Origin: DOZZ01 sp963792655 | Lineage (GTDB): Bacteria > Acidobacteriota > Terriglobia > Bryobacterales > Bryobacteraceae | Length of the DNA: 64,000 nucleotides | Assembly: GCA_963792655.1 (NCBI GenBank) | Contig: CAWBWU010000001.1 | Span: 434,001-498,000, forward strand | Reading direction: 5' to 3' | Part shown: one piece after another, positions 17,229 to 25,168 of the stretch | How positions within the stretch are numbered: position 1 is the first letter of the stretch | Layout: the number at the start of each line of letters is the position of its first letter | The notes under the pieces: generated by a model | Told to the model about the DNA's origin: nothing | Seen by the model: only the letters and a program-made list of their open reading frames with translations | Databases searched by the model: none | Made by a program: the position numbers and the translations under genes

Positions 17229-17419
17229 CGATCACTCCGCATCGCGTCCAAATCGCCCTGCCACCGCGCTTTGCCCCGAAGACGTCGGATTTCTGCTTGT
17301 CTGCTAAGACGCAGCAACGTTTGCAAGCCAACTTCCACGGCCTCGCGTTTGGTCTTCAGGCGGGTGGCGCGAAGTGTGTCACGCATGAGCTTGTCGTCGA
17401 TCACGATATTGGTGCGCAT
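17225..17419 (-). CDS. vapB: VapB-type antitoxin
   Basis: A 64-residue ribbon-helix-helix protein read from the ATG at 17419: MRTNIVIDDKLMRDTLRATR is the DNA-binding part, followed by KTKREAVEVGLQTLLRLSRQ and a basic, disordered-looking tail (GKARWQGDLDAM) expected to occupy the toxin active site. The open frame continues 19 codons upstream, but the family begins at MRTN. It ends in a TTGA overlap with the toxin gene. It probably represses its own promoter through the inverted repeat just upstream. Confidence 0.9.
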   Translation of the reverse strand: MRTNIVIDDKLMRDTLRATRLKTKREAVEVGLQTLLRLSRQAEIRRLRGKARWQGDLDAMRSDR

Positions 17420-17423
17420 GGGA

Positions 17424-17451
17424 TGTGTAGATACATTATCAATTATACACA
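17424..17451 (-). promoter_or_regulatory. Inverted repeat and -10 box before vapB
   Basis: TGTGTA and TACACA form an inverted repeat 28 bases across, five bases from the vapB start codon. It encloses a perfect TATAAT on the minus strand (17442-17447). The position suits an operator at which VapB/VapC blocks the promoter. No clear -35 box was found. Confidence 0.45.
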
Positions 17452-17484
17452 TGATATCGATCGGATAGCTCTCCAAAAAATGGC

Positions 17485-17688
17485 TAGTGTCCTAAGACTG
17501 TGATGCTGAAAATCGCTTGCGGTTCCTGCGCTCTCGTCGTGAAATGTTCGCTTGTCCTGTCAGAGGCGCGACGGGAGGGAGCGCATTGGCCCGGGTTCGG
17601 CTCTTCGGAATGCGTGAGCTTTCGGCTATGCGCTCCTCCAGTCGCGCCTCTGACAACTGAGCGGACGCCAACGCGGTTTCAGGACACT
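17485..17688 (+). repeat. Complete MITE-like palindromic repeat, 204 bp
   Basis: The element begins AGTGTCCT and ends AGGACACT, an eight-base perfect terminal inverted repeat. Inside is a longer imperfect palindrome at 17558-17654 with arms GTCAGAGGCGCGAC and GTCGCGCCTCTGAC. A second nearly full-length copy lies at 27238-27406 in the opposite orientation and partial ones at 1198 and 37532. It has no coding capacity that I can see. It fits a small non-autonomous mobile element or a REP-like repeat; the transposase would be elsewhere. Confidence 0.75.
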
Positions 17689-17722
17689 CCCAGCCCTGGC
17701 CTAACATGCCACAATCATTTCA

Positions 17723-18460
17723 GTGACGTTTTGTTCCAAACGTTATGCGGTGCTTGTGCTGTTGATCGTTGTCAGCGCTGGCTGCGGCAGAAAGCACTCC
17801 CGCGTTGCTGCGGTGCCGCCTGCTCCGGTTCCGCCGGATGTCCAAAATCCGGTTGCGCCACCATCTCACCAGCCCCGCACGAAGCGCCCTCCGGCGCCTC
17901 CGCCCGTTGCTCCTGTCGATGAAGAGACGGGCCTCGCCAGTTGGTACGGTCACCCGTATCACGGCCGCCAAGCTGCCGATGGCGAAACCTATGACATGGA
18001 GACGATGGTCGCGGCGCACCGGACACTGCCGTTTCAGACGCGGGTGCGCGTCGAGAATCTGGACAACGGGCTATCGGCTGAAGTGCGCATCATCGATCGC
18101 GGGCCGTTCGTTGCCGGGCGGATTATCGATGTGTCGCATGCAGCAGCGCAGCAGTTGCAGTTGATCGGGCCGGGCGTCGCGCATGTCAAGTTGCACCTGC
18201 TCACTGAGCCGGTGGAAACTCAGCCTGCGTTGTATGCCGTGCAGGTCGGCGCGTTTGCCAATCGCGACAATGCCGAGCGCCTGGCAGCAACCATGCGCGA
18301 ACGTCTGGGGGCCGCGCGCATTGTGCGGCGCGAAGGTGCACCGGTGCTGTGGCGCGTGTTGGCCGGGGAGGCGGCAACGCCCGAGCAGGCTGAGGAACTG
18401 CGCACTGGTCTCGAGCGCTCAACATTTGTTGTGAGAATTGATGCCCCCTCCGCCAACTAG
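17723..18460 (+). CDS. rlpA: RlpA-like lipoprotein with SPOR domain
   Basis: A 245-residue lipoprotein from a GTG at 17723. The lipobox VSAGC places lipidated Cys at residue 21, and a proline-rich stretch (30-70) leads to a double-psi beta-barrel: GLASWYGHPYHGRQAADGE and VRIIDRGPFVAGRIIDVSHA, the latter holding the RlpA catalytic Asp/His region. Residues 170-245 (YAVQVGAFANRDNAERL) form a SPOR domain that binds peptidoglycan stripped of stem peptides at the septum. RlpA is a lytic transglycosylase or septal-ring lipoprotein depending on species. The next gene starts 11 bases on, so co-transcription is likely. Confidence 0.92.
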   Translation: MTFCSKRYAVLVLLIVVSAGCGRKHSRVAAVPPAPVPPDVQNPVAPPSHQPRTKRPPAPPPVAPVDEETGLASWYGHPYHGRQAADGETYDMETMVAAHRTLPFQTRVRVENLDNGLSAEVRIIDRGPFVAGRIIDVSHAAAQQLQLIGPGVAHVKLHLLTEPVETQPALYAVQVGAFANRDNAERLAATMRERLGAARIVRREGAPVLWRVLAGEAATPEQAEELRTGLERSTFVVRIDAPSAN

Positions 18461-18471
18461 CACTAGTACAG

Positions 18472-19488
18472 ATGAACGCAGCGCTGGTCAACGCACCCTT
18501 CGGGCTGGTAGGCACTTCCCCGGCAATTCGCAAAATCCGGCTGTTGATTGAACAGATCGGTGCTTCGCGCTCGCCCGTGTTGGTGCTGGGCGAGAGCGGT
18601 ACCGGCAAAGAAGTGGTCGCGCGCGCCCTGCATGCCGTCAATCCGCAAGGGGCGTTTGTGCCGATCGACTGCGGATCGCTCGTGGGCCCGCTGCTCGAAA
18701 GCGAACTGTTCGGGCACACCAAGGGAGCATTTACCGGCGCGAACGAGAACAAGAAGGGCCTGATCGAGCTGGCGAACAATGGGACCGCGTTCTTCGATGA
18801 GATCGGGGACCTTCCGCTGGAACTCCAGGTCAAGTTATTGCGCTTGCTGCAGGAGCGCGAATACCGGCCGGTTGGTTCGCTCGCGCGTCATAAGGTAGAG
18901 ATACGCGTGATCGCCGCGACGCATCGCAATCTGTCGGAAGAAGTGGAACGCAAGACTTTCCGCCAGGATTTGTACTACCGGCTCAACGTGATCACACTGC
19001 GGCTGCCGCCGTTGCGCGACCGCAAGGAAGATATCCCGCTGCTGGTGGAAGCTTTCCTCTCCCGCAAAGGCAAGCGCTTCACACTGACGAACGAAGTGGT
19101 CGAGAGCCTGACCGAACATGACTGGCCAGGCAATATTCGCGAGTTGCACAATTGCATCGATCGCATGACGGCGGTCTCGGCGGGGCCGCTGCTGCACTTG
19201 CACGATATGCCTTCGGCCGTGCTGCTTACGCGCGATGCGGCGCGCGGCGCATTCCAAACACAGGCTGCGGTCGCCGTAGACGATCATCGTTCCGTTGCGG
19301 TGTCGGCTCCGAACGAAGTGGTGCCGCTTGCCGAGCTGGAACGGCGCGCGATCCTTTCAGCCATGGAAGCAACGAAAGGGGAAGTTGGTGTGGCGGCAGT
19401 GCTGCTGGGCATTGGCCGCACCACCCTGTATCGCAAGCTCAAGGACTACCAGAGCGCCGTCACCAAACATCCCTGGCAAGTACAATAG
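18472..19488 (+). CDS. Sigma-54 interaction AAA+ regulator without receiver domain
   Basis: A 338-residue bacterial enhancer-binding protein reduced to its AAA+ and DNA-binding modules. Walker A is GESGTGKE near residue 40, the sigma-54 contact loop GAFTGA near 85, Walker B AFFDEIGDL, and the arginine-finger region DLYYRLNVI. The C-terminus (GEVGVAAVLLGIGRTTLYRK) is a Fis-type helix-turn-helix. It lacks an N-terminal sensory domain, so control is probably by its amount or by a separate partner. It lies between a septal lipoprotein gene and a glycosyltransferase gene, with a five-base gap to the latter, and may control envelope or polysaccharide genes. Confidence 0.9.
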   Translation: MNAALVNAPFGLVGTSPAIRKIRLLIEQIGASRSPVLVLGESGTGKEVVARALHAVNPQGAFVPIDCGSLVGPLLESELFGHTKGAFTGANENKKGLIELANNGTAFFDEIGDLPLELQVKLLRLLQEREYRPVGSLARHKVEIRVIAATHRNLSEEVERKTFRQDLYYRLNVITLRLPPLRDRKEDIPLLVEAFLSRKGKRFTLTNEVVESLTEHDWPGNIRELHNCIDRMTAVSAGPLLHLHDMPSAVLLTRDAARGAFQTQAAVAVDDHRSVAVSAPNEVVPLAELERRAILSAMEATKGEVGVAAVLLGIGRTTLYRKLKDYQSAVTKHPWQVQ

Positions 19489-19493
19489 CGGGC

Positions 19494-20525
19494 TTGCGGC
19501 TTGCACTCGACGCGACTTATAGCCTCGGCCACAACTTAACCGGCGTCGGCATCTATTCGCGCGAGATTCTGCATGGCGTCGCGGCGGAAGAAGCATCGCG
19601 TGCTGTGGACTATTTGTACCGCCCGCATCGCTTCCTTCGGTCGTTCCGGGAGGCCGTTCCCGCCAACGCGCGACGAAGGCCGCTGTTCGATACGTTCGGC
19701 CCACGCAACAGGCTCTTCCATGGTTTGAACCAGCGGTTGCCGGGCAAACGGTTCAGACGCCAGATTGCCACCTTTCACGATCTGTTCGTCATGACTGCGG
19801 AGTACAGCACGCCCGAGTTTCGCGCGCGCTTCACCGAACAGGCGATGCACGCGGCGGCGGAAGCGGATGTGATTATTGCGGTTTCGCAATTCACCGCGGA
19901 CCAGGTGTGCCATCTGTTGAACGTCCCCGCCGCGCGTGTGCGCGTCGTGCACCATGGCGTATCCGCAGTACAGAAGCTGGATGAGCCGCGGGAGAAAGTT
20001 GTGCTGCACGTCGGCGCAGTACAGAAGCGCAAGAACCTCGTGCGTTTAGTACAGGCGTTCGAAGCGTTGCCTGCGCCATGGCGACTCGTGCTGGCCGGAG
20101 GACCAGGCTTCGGTGCTGAAGAAGTGTTTGCTGCTGTTGAGCAAAGCCCGGCCCGCGAAAGAATCGAAGTTACGGGCTACCTTGCGGATGCAGAGATAGG
20201 CCGCTGGTACGCGCGCGCGTCTATCTTTGCGTTTCCCTCGCTTGATGAAGGGTTCGGGATGCCGGTGCTCGAAGCAATGGCGAACGGCGTTCCCGTCATC
20301 GCATCCAACCGCGGCGCGCTGCCCGAGGTCTGTGGCGGCGCAGCGGTACTCGTGGACGCGTTCGATGTCGGCGAACTCAGTGCACAACTGTTTAATTTGG
20401 CTGACAACCCGGAAAAAAGGATGCAGTTCATTGCCGCAGGCAGAACGCATGCGGCAGACTTTACGTGGGCGAAAGCGGTGGCTCGGACGATCGAAATCTA
20501 TCGTTCGCTCGATCCCACCATTTGA
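19494..20525 (+). CDS. GT4-family glycosyltransferase
   Basis: About 343 residues read from a TTG at 19494 five bases after the preceding stop (L/MRLALDATYSLGHNLTGVGI). The frame is open far upstream, but that part only shadows the AAA+ gene. The GT-B fold shows in the N-terminal glycine loop (NLTGVGIYSRE), the linker VIIAVSQFTADQV, and the C-terminal donor site: LVLAGGPGFG, SIFAFPSLDEGFGMPVLEAM with the E-x7-E motif, then GVPVIASNRGALPEV. Members transfer a nucleotide-activated sugar, often mannose or glucose. Substrate unknown; the operon suggests envelope or exopolysaccharide synthesis. Confidence 0.88.
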   Translation: MRLALDATYSLGHNLTGVGIYSREILHGVAAEEASRAVDYLYRPHRFLRSFREAVPANARRRPLFDTFGPRNRLFHGLNQRLPGKRFRRQIATFHDLFVMTAEYSTPEFRARFTEQAMHAAAEADVIIAVSQFTADQVCHLLNVPAARVRVVHHGVSAVQKLDEPREKVVLHVGAVQKRKNLVRLVQAFEALPAPWRLVLAGGPGFGAEEVFAAVEQSPARERIEVTGYLADAEIGRWYARASIFAFPSLDEGFGMPVLEAMANGVPVIASNRGALPEVCGGAAVLVDAFDVGELSAQLFNLADNPEKRMQFIAAGRTHAADFTWAKAVARTIEIYRSLDPTI

Positions 20526-20528
20526 TGC

Positions 20529-20822
20529 TTATTCTTCTGCCGCGATTTTCAACGCTTTCAGGAAACGCTGATCCTGAGCGGTGAACTTCATCTTCCCGCT
20601 GGTGATCTGCTCGACCTGCTCTTCTTCCTGCTCGTCGCCTGCTTCGTTCTCGCCAGCTTCGTCGCGCTTGTTGAAGCCGATCGTGGCTTCGAGAACCAGG
20701 AATACATCGTATCCGGCGCGCTTGATCTCACCGATCGCCTCGGCAATCCGATCGGATTCCGAAAGTGAGTCGTTGATGGCGTTGCCCAGATCCTGCATCA
20801 GGTTTTTCAGACTCTCTTCCAC
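20529..20822 (-). CDS. Acidic small protein, function unknown
   Basis: A 97-residue protein starting at a GTG (20822) with GGAAGGGG upstream. It has an amphipathic N-terminal helix (MEESLKNLMQDLGNAINDSL), a central hydrophobic strand (AGYDVFLVLEATIGFN), a very acidic linker (EAGENEAGDEQEEEQ) and a C-terminal segment rich in Lys and Phe. It is convergent with the glycosyltransferase gene, three bases between stops. I do not recognise a family, but the good ribosome site and length support a real gene. It could be a small adaptor or chaperone-like protein. Confidence 0.65.
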   Translation of the reverse strand: MEESLKNLMQDLGNAINDSLSESDRIAEAIGEIKRAGYDVFLVLEATIGFNKRDEAGENEAGDEQEEEQVEQITSGKMKFTAQDQRFLKALKIAAEE

Positions 20823-21040
20823 GATTCGCCCCTTCCTTTGGCTAACCTCTGCTTCAATTGATGCACTTCGGATGCCAGTAGTTCCACACTACCTTGGCGC
20901 ATCGGGTAATATTGTCCACAATTGTATATTCTGCAGTTGCGTTTCCTAAAGCAAACCGGGTTCCACACGGTACTGTGATCGGCACTCGCCCGGAAAAGCC
21001 TTATATCTCTTCAGAAAATCCGGTTTGATAGCATGGGTTT

Positions 21041-21319
21041 GTGCGCAAGCGCGAAATGCTCGGCCACTCAGTGCGCTTCGTGCGGCACGTTGTGCCCGCT
21101 ACGATTAAGCCTGCGCGCGTGCTCTGGAATGAAGCAATCGGCTTCGTTTTTCTTGTCATTGCAGGTATGTTTCTGCTGCAGGGCTTTTCCACCTGGCGCG
21201 CATACACGGGTAAGCCGGGCGACCTGCTGAAGCTGGTCATGTTCGCAATTTGCGCGCTGTTACTTGGGTACTACGGCGTCACTTCTTTCTTGCGAGCGCG
21301 CCGCATCTCCCGTTCGTGA
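21041..21319 (+). CDS. Small membrane protein coupled to the mutase gene
   Basis: A 92-residue protein with two membrane spans (AIGFVFLVIAGMFLLQGF and LVMFAICALLLGYYGVTSFL) and a basic N-terminus. It starts at a GTG (21041), and its stop overlaps the GTG start of the mutase (GTGA), so the two are probably translated together. I do not recognise a family. A functional link with an acyl-CoA mutase is not obvious; it may simply be an operon leader. The 218 bases upstream show no other gene. Confidence 0.6.
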   Translation: MRKREMLGHSVRFVRHVVPATIKPARVLWNEAIGFVFLVIAGMFLLQGFSTWRAYTGKPGDLLKLVMFAICALLLGYYGVTSFLRARRISRS

Positions 21320-22817
21320 GCGAAAAAGCCGAAAAACCGGGGCAATTTCCTTATACACGGGGTGTTTATCCCGAAATGTACCGCAGCCGCCACTGGACCA
21401 TGCGCCAGTACGCCGGCTTCGGAACCGCGGAAGAGAGCAATCTTCGGTACCGCTATCTGATCGAGCAAGGCACCACCGGTCTCTCGGTGGCCTTCGATTT
21501 ACCCACGCAGATGGGCATGGATTCCGACCATCCGCTCGCCGCCGGGGAAGTCGGCCGCGTGGGTGTCGCGATCTCTTCGATTCACGACATGCAGAAACTG
21601 TTCGAGGGCATCCGGCTCGACCAGGTCTCGACGTCGATGACGATCAACTCCACCGCGGCTATCCTGCTTAGCCTTTATGTGCTGGTCGGCGCAGCGACAG
21701 GGAGTCGATACACGCAAGCTGACCGGCACGGTTCAAAACGACATCCTGAAGGAGTACATCGCGCGCGGCACTTATATCTATCCGCCGCGTCCGGCGATGC
21801 GCATCATCACCGATCTGTTTGCCTGGGCGGCACAGGAGTTGCCGGAATGGAACACGATCTCGATCAGCGGCTATCACATCCGCGAAGCGGGATCGACCGC
21901 GGTCCAGGAAGTGGCGTTCACGCTTGCGGATGCGATCGCCTACATCGAGGCGGCACAGGCAGTCGGGCCTCGATGTCGATTCGTTCGCGCCGCGCCTTTC
22001 GTTCTTCTTCAACGCGCATAACAATTTCCTGGAAGAGATCGCGAAGTTCCGGGCAGCGCGCCGCCTCTACGCTCACTTGATGCGTGACCGTTTCGGCGCG
22101 AAAGATCCGCGCTCGATGATGCTGCGCTTCCATGCGCAAACGGCGGGGTCGACGCTTACTGCGCAGCAGCCAGACGTGAACATCGTGCGCACTTCGCTGC
22201 AGGCGATGGCGGCGGTGCTGGGCGGCGCGCAGTCGCTGCACACCAACTCCCGCGACGAGGCGCTCGCCCTGCCGACCGAAGAAAGTGCGCGGCTTGCGTT
22301 GCGCACACAGCAGATCATCGCCTACGAAACGGGCGTGACCAATACGGTGGACCCGGTGGGAGGCAGCGAAGTCATTGAACGCCTGACGGACAAGATCGAA
22401 GCCGAAGCACGCGTCTACCTGGAGCGAATCGACGCTTTCGGCGGCACCCTCGCGGCAATTGAATCGGGCTACATTCAGCGCGAGATTCAGGATGCCGCGT
22501 TTCGCGCGCAGTTGGCCATCGAACGTGAAGAGCAGATCGTCGTGGGAGTGAACCGGTACCGCAGCGAGACGGAGCAAGTGGTGCCGACCTTCCGGCTGGA
22601 TCCGAGTCTGGAACGGGCGCAGGTGGACCGATTGCGAGAGATGAAAGCGACTCGCAGCGCCGGTGTTGTGCGCGAGCGGTTAGCCTCGCTGACCGATGCT
22701 GCGAAGGGTGCCGAAAACCTGATGCCGCGCATTTTGGATGCGGCCGCTGCGGATGTGACGCTTGGTGAGATGTCAGATGCGCTGAAGCAGGTTTTTGGAG
22801 AGTACCGCGAGAACTGA
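21316..22817 (+). CDS. Acyl-CoA mutase large subunit, methylmalonyl-CoA mutase-like (two frameshifts)
   Basis: Catalytic subunit of a B12-dependent acyl-CoA mutase, about 500 residues, no C-terminal B12-binding domain. GQFPYTRGVYPEMYRSRHWT, LSVAFDLPTQMGMDSDHP, TGTVQNDILKEYIARGTYIY, ISISGYHIREAGSTA and FHAQTAGSTLTAQQPDVN are classic family blocks, so it converts methylmalonyl-CoA or a related branched acyl-CoA in partnership with a separate cobalamin subunit, not seen here. The protein is split over three frames by single extra bases near 21685 and in the GGG at about 21968. Every conserved block is otherwise intact, so I suspect sequence errors. Start GTG at 21316. Substrate cannot be fixed. 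Confidence 0.85.
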
Positions 22818-22856
22818 TGGAGCGGGCTGCGGCTCTTGCGCGCAGGCCCGCTCCAT
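22817..22856. terminator. Hairpin between convergent genes
   Basis: An 11-base perfect stem, ATGGAGCGGGC paired with GCCCGCTCCAT, encloses an inner TGCG/CGCA pairing. It begins with the last base of the mutase stop codon and ends 22 bases before the stop of the convergent BNR gene, so it could end transcripts from both sides. There is no long T run, so it may be Rho-assisted. Confidence 0.6.
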
Positions 22857-22877
22857 TGCTGTCGCAGCTCGGTAACG

Positions 22878-24782
22878 TTACGGTATGCCCACCACCGTTG
22901 ACGTCCGATACAGGCCCAGATCATTGTCGTAGCCCATATACAGGTACCCGAGCGAGTCCATGCCGAGACCGCGGGATCTTTCTTTCACTACAGGCAGCCC
23001 GGTTTGGAATGCCGACCAGTGGTTGCCTTCGTCCGTCGACAACCAGACCTGTCCGTTATTGCCGTTCATGAAGAAGTGTCCGGACGCGTCCGTGAAGAAC
23101 GTCGAGGCCGTGAAGCCATAGGTCACGCCGGTATCTGAGATGGCCCACGCAGTTCCGCCCATGTACTGCATCACATGCGCATCGGCATTGATGAAGAACG
23201 GAGTTCCATTGGGCGAGAAGCCAAAGCCGACGTTGTTGGGCGTAGGCCCCAGATCAGTCCAGGTCTGGCCGTTGTCGGAAGACATGAAGCCATCCGCAGC
23301 TTCTGTGCCGGCGTAGATCCTGCCTGCGGCAGCCGCGCCTGACGTGCCCCATCCGCGCACCACGTGGGACAGATAGGTGAAGTGCGTTCCGCCATCAGTG
23401 GAGATATACGTGTCGACCCCGTTGCCCGTACTCGCCACCGCAACCAGGTTGTTCTGTTGATTCAGTCCCAAGCCAAGGAAAGTGGTGTACAAGTCGGACT
23501 GTACCCAGGTGTTTCCGTTGCCAGGCAGCCGCACGGAGTGGCCCCATGTACGGCTTGGATAGCCGATGACTTCACCCAGCGAATTCAGTGCAAGCTTGCC
23601 GATGCTCAGGTTGCCATCGAGACCCGCGTTGATCACGGTCCAGGTGAGGCCGTGGTCCTTTGAGCGCGACACGCCTTCGTTTTGCGCCGAGACATAGATA
23701 TCGCCGTTCGCGGTCGTGAGCACCGATTGCACCGTACGATCTACCTGCAGGTGCGACACGGGCGCCCAACTGACGCCGCCGTCGACGGAGGTGTACAGCC
23801 CTGTGGTCGAGACAAACAGGCCGCGAGTGTTGGACGAGATGTCGTTGATCGGTCCCGTGCTGGTTCCGATACCGCTGGTCACGCGCGAAAAGGTCTGGCC
23901 ATAGTCGCTGCTCTGGTAAACGGCGCCGCCGCCGCCCATGGTGACGGTTCCGGCGAACACTTTGGAACCATAAGAAGCCAGAGCTGAAATACCGCGACCA
24001 GGAAGGCGCAGCGTGCTCCAGGTGAGTCCGTTGTCGGGAGACACGGAGACGCCGCCGGTGATGTTGCTGAGCTGATTGATGCCCAGACCCGCATAGAGAT
24101 GCCCGGTGCTGTCCATGGCGAGCGCGGTAACGGAGTTACCGCTGACATAGCCAGGGATGGCGCTGGACTTCTTCCAGGTAACGCCCCAGTCCGTAGTCTC
24201 GAAGACCGAACCGCTGTTATAGGTCGCAACGAACAGCTCAGTCTGAGCCGAATTCATCGTCATCGCAAAAACAAAAGGGTACGTCGATGGAATCTTGCTG
24301 GCGGCGCGCCACACCAGAGATCCCTTGGGCAGAATCGACAAGCCGGCTTGTGATCCGGCGAGCAGGTCGCCGTTCGATCTCTGAATCAACGCGTGGACGC
24401 TGCTCAGAGGGGCTGCACCCTGGTTCAGCAGCGTAAACGTCAAGCCGCGGTCCACCGATCTGTAGACCCCGGATTCGGTGGCGGCGTAGATGTAGCGGGA
24501 ACTATCGACCACGATCGCCGAGAGGCCGCGCATGGCGTCGATGTTCTTCAGGCCCGGAGTTTGGGTCCAGGTGAGACCACCGTCGCTGGAAAGCAGGATG
24601 CCGTTTCCGGCCGATCCCGCGTAAAGAGTGCCGTAAGAATCCTCGGTGACGCACTGTACCGCGCCTCCATAGACACCCGCGACTTTCGTCCACGGGAGAC
24701 CGGGTGCTGCGGCGGTCAGATTGAAAGAGAGTCCAATAGAAATGGACACCATGTTGAGAGCGAGCTTATAGAAATGATTCAT
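22878..24782 (-). CDS. Secreted BNR/Asp-box beta-propeller protein
   Basis: A 634-residue exported protein: signal sequence in residues 1-25 (LALNMVSISIGLSFNLTAAA) followed by repeated Asp-boxes such as SSDGGLTWTQ, SVDRGLTFT, TTDWGVTWKK, SPDNGLTWST, SSDNGQTWTD and STDEGNHWSA. These Ser-x-Asp-x-Gly-x-Thr-Trp loops link strands in sialidase-type and VPS10-type propellers. There is no sign of the sialidase catalytic Arg triad, so glycan binding or a structural role is more likely than hydrolysis. The fold is certain and the function is not. An in-frame ATG at 24752 is an alternative start. Confidence 0.8.
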   Translation of the reverse strand: MNHFYKLALNMVSISIGLSFNLTAAAPGLPWTKVAGVYGGAVQCVTEDSYGTLYAGSAGNGILLSSDGGLTWTQTPGLKNIDAMRGLSAIVVDSSRYIYAATESGVYRSVDRGLTFTLLNQGAAPLSSVHALIQRSNGDLLAGSQAGLSILPKGSLVWRAASKIPSTYPFVFAMTMNSAQTELFVATYNSGSVFETTDWGVTWKKSSAIPGYVSGNSVTALAMDSTGHLYAGLGINQLSNITGGVSVSPDNGLTWSTLRLPGRGISALASYGSKVFAGTVTMGGGGAVYQSSDYGQTFSRVTSGIGTSTGPINDISSNTRGLFVSTTGLYTSVDGGVSWAPVSHLQVDRTVQSVLTTANGDIYVSAQNEGVSRSKDHGLTWTVINAGLDGNLSIGKLALNSLGEVIGYPSRTWGHSVRLPGNGNTWVQSDLYTTFLGLGLNQQNNLVAVASTGNGVDTYISTDGGTHFTYLSHVVRGWGTSGAAAAGRIYAGTEAADGFMSSDNGQTWTDLGPTPNNVGFGFSPNGTPFFINADAHVMQYMGGTAWAISDTGVTYGFTASTFFTDASGHFFMNGNNGQVWLSTDEGNHWSAFQTGLPVVKERSRGLGMDSLGYLYMGYDNDLGLYRTSTVVGIP

Positions 24783-25168
24783 AGTTAAACAGTTCTGCTT
24801 TCGTCGGAATTTAGTTTGTAGACAGCGGGCCCGAATTAGCGGAGGACTTCAGCAGTTGAGAGCGGAGCAAGCGAGCAAGTATTCAGCGCTGACGATAGTT
24901 AAAGGGATTGAAAAGCAATCCGAATTGGCTTTGAACTATCTAAGTTTTTAGTAATCAAAAATACTGAATTCAGAGTAGCGCATCGGAAGTGATATTTCTC
25001 ACAATTTGCGAGAAAACATACAGCAATTAATTAATGATTTATGTAAGACGCGGGTATGTCAAATCAGGGGGATGCACGCGGGCAGACCACCACCCGAGCG
25101 TGGAGATCTATCAAAGTCGGAGTTAATAAGAGGAAGTAGAGGAGGTATTTATATTGGAGAGCGAGTGG
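24783..25168. other. AT-rich intergenic region
   Basis: This 386-base gap lies between the start of the BNR gene and the 3' end of the S9 peptidase gene. The part from about 24900 to 25035 is clearly richer in A and T than its surroundings and probably holds the BNR promoter. I see no gene, hairpin or repeat in it. Confidence 0.5.

Noticed and set aside
21316..22817. Acyl-CoA mutase as a true pseudogene
   Set aside because: Only two one-base insertions, one in a GGG run, with all active-site blocks preserved and many similar cases nearby; a sequence error is more likely.
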